Source: an uncultured Lachnospiraceae bacterium (lineage in GTDB: Bacteria; Bacillota_A; Clostridia; Lachnospirales; Lachnospiraceae). From it: a stretch of 9,432 bases of DNA. Position 1 is the stretch's first letter; every line of letters starts with the position of its first letter. Under the pieces are notes generated by a model that was not told where the DNA came from, ran no database searches, and saw nothing but the letters and a program-made list of their open reading frames with translations. Position numbers and translations under genes: made by a program. Location of the stretch: NCBI GenBank assembly GCA_947564305.1, contig CANOBT010000199.1, positions 1-9,432 on the forward strand. Reading direction: 5' to 3'. Below are positions 8,406-9,432 of the stretch, in pieces.

Positions 8406-8406
8406 T
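8393..8406. promoter_or_regulatory. Palindromic operator over the -35 box
   Basis: ATTGTAATTACAAT is a perfect 14-bp palindrome that covers the -35 element of the operon promoter. A bound dimer would block RNA polymerase. The adjacent Phd-like protein is the obvious candidate ligand, because Phd-family proteins repress their own promoters through short palindromes. The core GTAATTAC is shared with 8453-8466. Confidence 0.6.
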
Positions 8407-8452
8407 ATTTATTATAATTTACTGGATTTTTTTACTTATTTTAAATATTGTA

Positions 8453-8466
8453 AAAGTAATTACTTT
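8453..8466. promoter_or_regulatory. Upstream palindromic operator-like site
   Basis: AAAGTAATTACTTT is a perfect 14-bp palindrome. Its GTAATTAC core is identical to that of the promoter-proximal palindrome, and the two centres are exactly 60 bp apart. The arms differ (AAA...TTT here versus ATT...AAT), so the shared core is probably what is recognised. It could be an auxiliary site for cooperative repression or looping. Confidence 0.5.
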
Positions 8467-8553
8467 ATCAGTCTATTTTACCTCTCTAACTGACGATAAC
8501 ATTTGACAATAACACATTGATTCATCAAAAAAGAAAAGACACCTAAAAGCGGC

Positions 8554-8769
8554 TTGATAAGCGATCACTTCCATTTTGGGAAAACATCAGCCACGAGAGC
8601 CCCGCAGACAGAGCATTTGATGCGGCAGATATGACACTCCACTTCAACAAGGTTTTCACCCTAGTCAAGCACGCTCTTATTCTTGGGTTATAGCAGAAAG
8701 TGCAATCACTCTTATGCCGTCTGTCCAGTCTTGCTTTTATCCTAATATGGGCAGTTCCACGCTAATCAA
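8554..8769. repeat. Long-range inverted repeat enclosing 196 nt
   Basis: TTGATAAGCG at 8554-8563 and CGCTAATCAA at 8760-8769 are reverse complements except at one position. In an RNA from the minus strand they would pair and close a domain containing the two local hairpins. A 10-bp match with one mismatch over this distance can arise by chance, so it counts only as supporting evidence. Confidence 0.3.
8565..8642 (-). other. Cys-rich micro-reading frame (25 codons from a GTG)
   Basis: The frame reads VECHICRIKCSVCGALVADV and ends FPKWK-stop. It has two CxxC pairs, as in a zinc ribbon. It has no convincing ribosome binding site and is closed upstream by TAG at 8663-8661. A different frame just upstream encodes DCTFCYNPRIRACL, with one more CxxC, so a frameshifted remnant of a longer zinc-binding protein is possible. 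Translation as it stands is doubtful. Confidence 0.15.
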
Positions 8770-8864
8770 AGTAGAAATCGCTACAGTTCAGCTAGACACT
8801 GAGGTAGTTAATTTTCTGTCATGTTCTATGATATTCGGATTTTACAAACCATTCTGTTTATACA

Positions 8865-9432
8865 TCACCGTTCCCTATTTCTCTGCCTTTTCTGAATATC
8901 CTCCTTCACTCCATAATGCTTTTTCCGATACTCATACTCTTTCAGAAATTCGTCATAGACTCTCATCTTATATTTCATACTTTTCATTTTACTTTCATCA
9001 TACCCCATTCGCTTTTGATACTCTTTTAATTCTGCCATTTGATCGCCTGTCGGTGGTGAAAGCAGCTTTGCACGTTCTTCTAAGGAAAGCTTTGAAAAAT
9101 CCACTTTCTCCTTTTTGGTTACTTCTGATTTTTTCTCTGAAACAGCTTGGCTTTTCCCCTGCCATTGTTCATTGAACTCATGAAAGACACTTCCGTAAAA
9201 GATTTCTTCATGATTTTCAGATACTTCATGATCTGCCTGAAAATGGTCAAATGCTTCATAGAATGAAATATCTTTTTCGCTCTTTTTTTCTGCTTTTTCT
9301 GGTTTCTCATTCCATTCCTCATAATCATCAAGATACTGTTTTGCTTCCTCAATATCCTGCATAGTACGCCTGTATTCCACCTGCTTCTGCTCTTTCTCCT
9401 GCATATACTGTCTGATCCCTGCCACTGTAAAA
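8865..9432 (-). CDS. C-terminal part of a charged coiled-coil protein, possibly a mobilization/relaxase protein (partial)
   Basis: The frame is open to the right edge (codons F-T-V precede the GTG at 9425), so the gene starts outside the window and only about its last 189 codons are here. What can be seen is long Glu/Lys-rich helical sequence (MQEKEQKQVEYRRTMQDIEE and a KPEKAEKKSEK stretch), then FSKLSLEERAKLLSPPTGDQ, then another basic helix, YEYRKKHYG, ending in QKRQRNRER. No catalytic motif, signal peptide or membrane segment is present. Tails of this type are common behind the catalytic domains of relaxases and other transfer proteins of Firmicutes integrative elements, but I do not recognise the family. 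It is separated from the R-M promoter by about 400 nt and reads in the same direction. Confidence 0.6.
   Translation of the reverse strand, partial: FTVAGIRQYMQEKEQKQVEYRRTMQDIEEAKQYLDDYEEWNEKPEKAEKKSEKDISFYEAFDHFQADHEVSENHEEIFYGSVFHEFNEQWQGKSQAVSEKKSEVTKKEKVDFSKLSLEERAKLLSPPTGDQMAELKEYQKRMGYDESKMKSMKYKMRVYDEFLKEYEYRKKHYGVKEDIQKRQRNRER

Larger units (their letters stand above)
8471..8864 (-). other. Non-genic stretch with possible structured RNA or gene remnant
   Basis: No normal gene fits in these ~390 nt. Read on the minus strand (downstream of the gene at the right edge), all three frames are interrupted by stops, although the base composition is richer in GC than the promoter region beside it. 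Pairing visible by eye includes a 10-bp long-range inverted repeat with one mismatch (8760-8769 with 8554-8563). Inside it are a hairpin AGGGT-GAAA-ACCTT with a GNRA-type loop (8662-8649) and a hairpin AGAGTG-ATTG-CACTTT (8712-8697). A T-rich run (TTTTCTTTTTT) follows the closing arm at about 8536-8526. A short Cys-rich frame lies at 8642-8565. It may be a non-coding RNA of the neighbouring element or a decayed gene. Confidence 0.35.

Noticed and set aside
8714..9175. 153-codon open frame on the plus strand
   Set aside because: It lies antisense over the right-edge coding region and the odd intergenic stretch, has no ribosome binding site, and its translation is Phe/Ser/Leu-rich as expected for the complement of a Glu/Lys-rich protein.
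1..9432. CRISPR arrays, tRNA or rRNA genes, IS ends
   Set aside because: No regularly spaced repeats, cloverleaf sequences, rRNA-like stretches or transposase with terminal repeats were seen on either strand.

Overview
The window holds one complete Type I restriction-modification (R-M) operon on the minus strand, its promoter and operator region, an intergenic stretch of unclear nature, and the 3' end of an unrelated gene that runs off the right edge. The AT-rich composition, strong AGGAGG ribosome binding sites, use of GTG and TTG starts, and style of the proteins suggest a low-GC Firmicute, probably a gut Clostridia/Lachnospiraceae-type organism. The species cannot be named from the sequence.

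In transcription order (right to left on the given strand), the operon is as follows. A 67-aa Phd/YefM antitoxin-like protein (8343-8140) starts at a TTG set by its ribosome binding site. hsdM (8103-5359) encodes an unusually long 914-aa adenine methyltransferase subunit. hsdS (5359-4106) encodes a two-TRD specificity subunit and overlaps hsdM by one base (TAATG). hsdR (about 4093-68) encodes the motor/nuclease subunit. A clear intrinsic terminator (41-12) closes the operon. HsdM and HsdS would form the methyltransferase that protects host DNA; adding HsdR gives the ATP-dependent restriction complex. The nuclease motif spacing in HsdR matches the EcoR124I (Type IC) pattern.

Three things stand out. 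First, HsdR carries an extra C-terminal module of roughly 250-290 residues after an acidic linker. By eye it resembles the helix-turn-helix-containing C-terminal part of Firmicutes ImmA/IrrE-type regulators, without the HExxH protease motif. Second, the operon is led by an orphan Phd-like DNA-binding protein with no toxin partner. Its promoter has perfect 14-bp palindromes with a GTAATTAC core, one of them over the -35 box and another 60 bp upstream, plus a third partial copy at the likely transcription start. This looks like autoregulation of an R-M operon by an antitoxin-fold protein. Third, the ~390 nt between this promoter and the next gene contains no normal gene but does contain a long-range inverted repeat, small hairpins and a Cys-rich micro-reading frame. 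It may be a structured RNA or a gene remnant.

The right edge (8865-9432) encodes the C-terminus of a charged, coiled-coil-rich protein that could belong to a mobilization/relaxase gene. If so, the R-M operon would be cargo of an integrative element; this is the weakest part of the interpretation.
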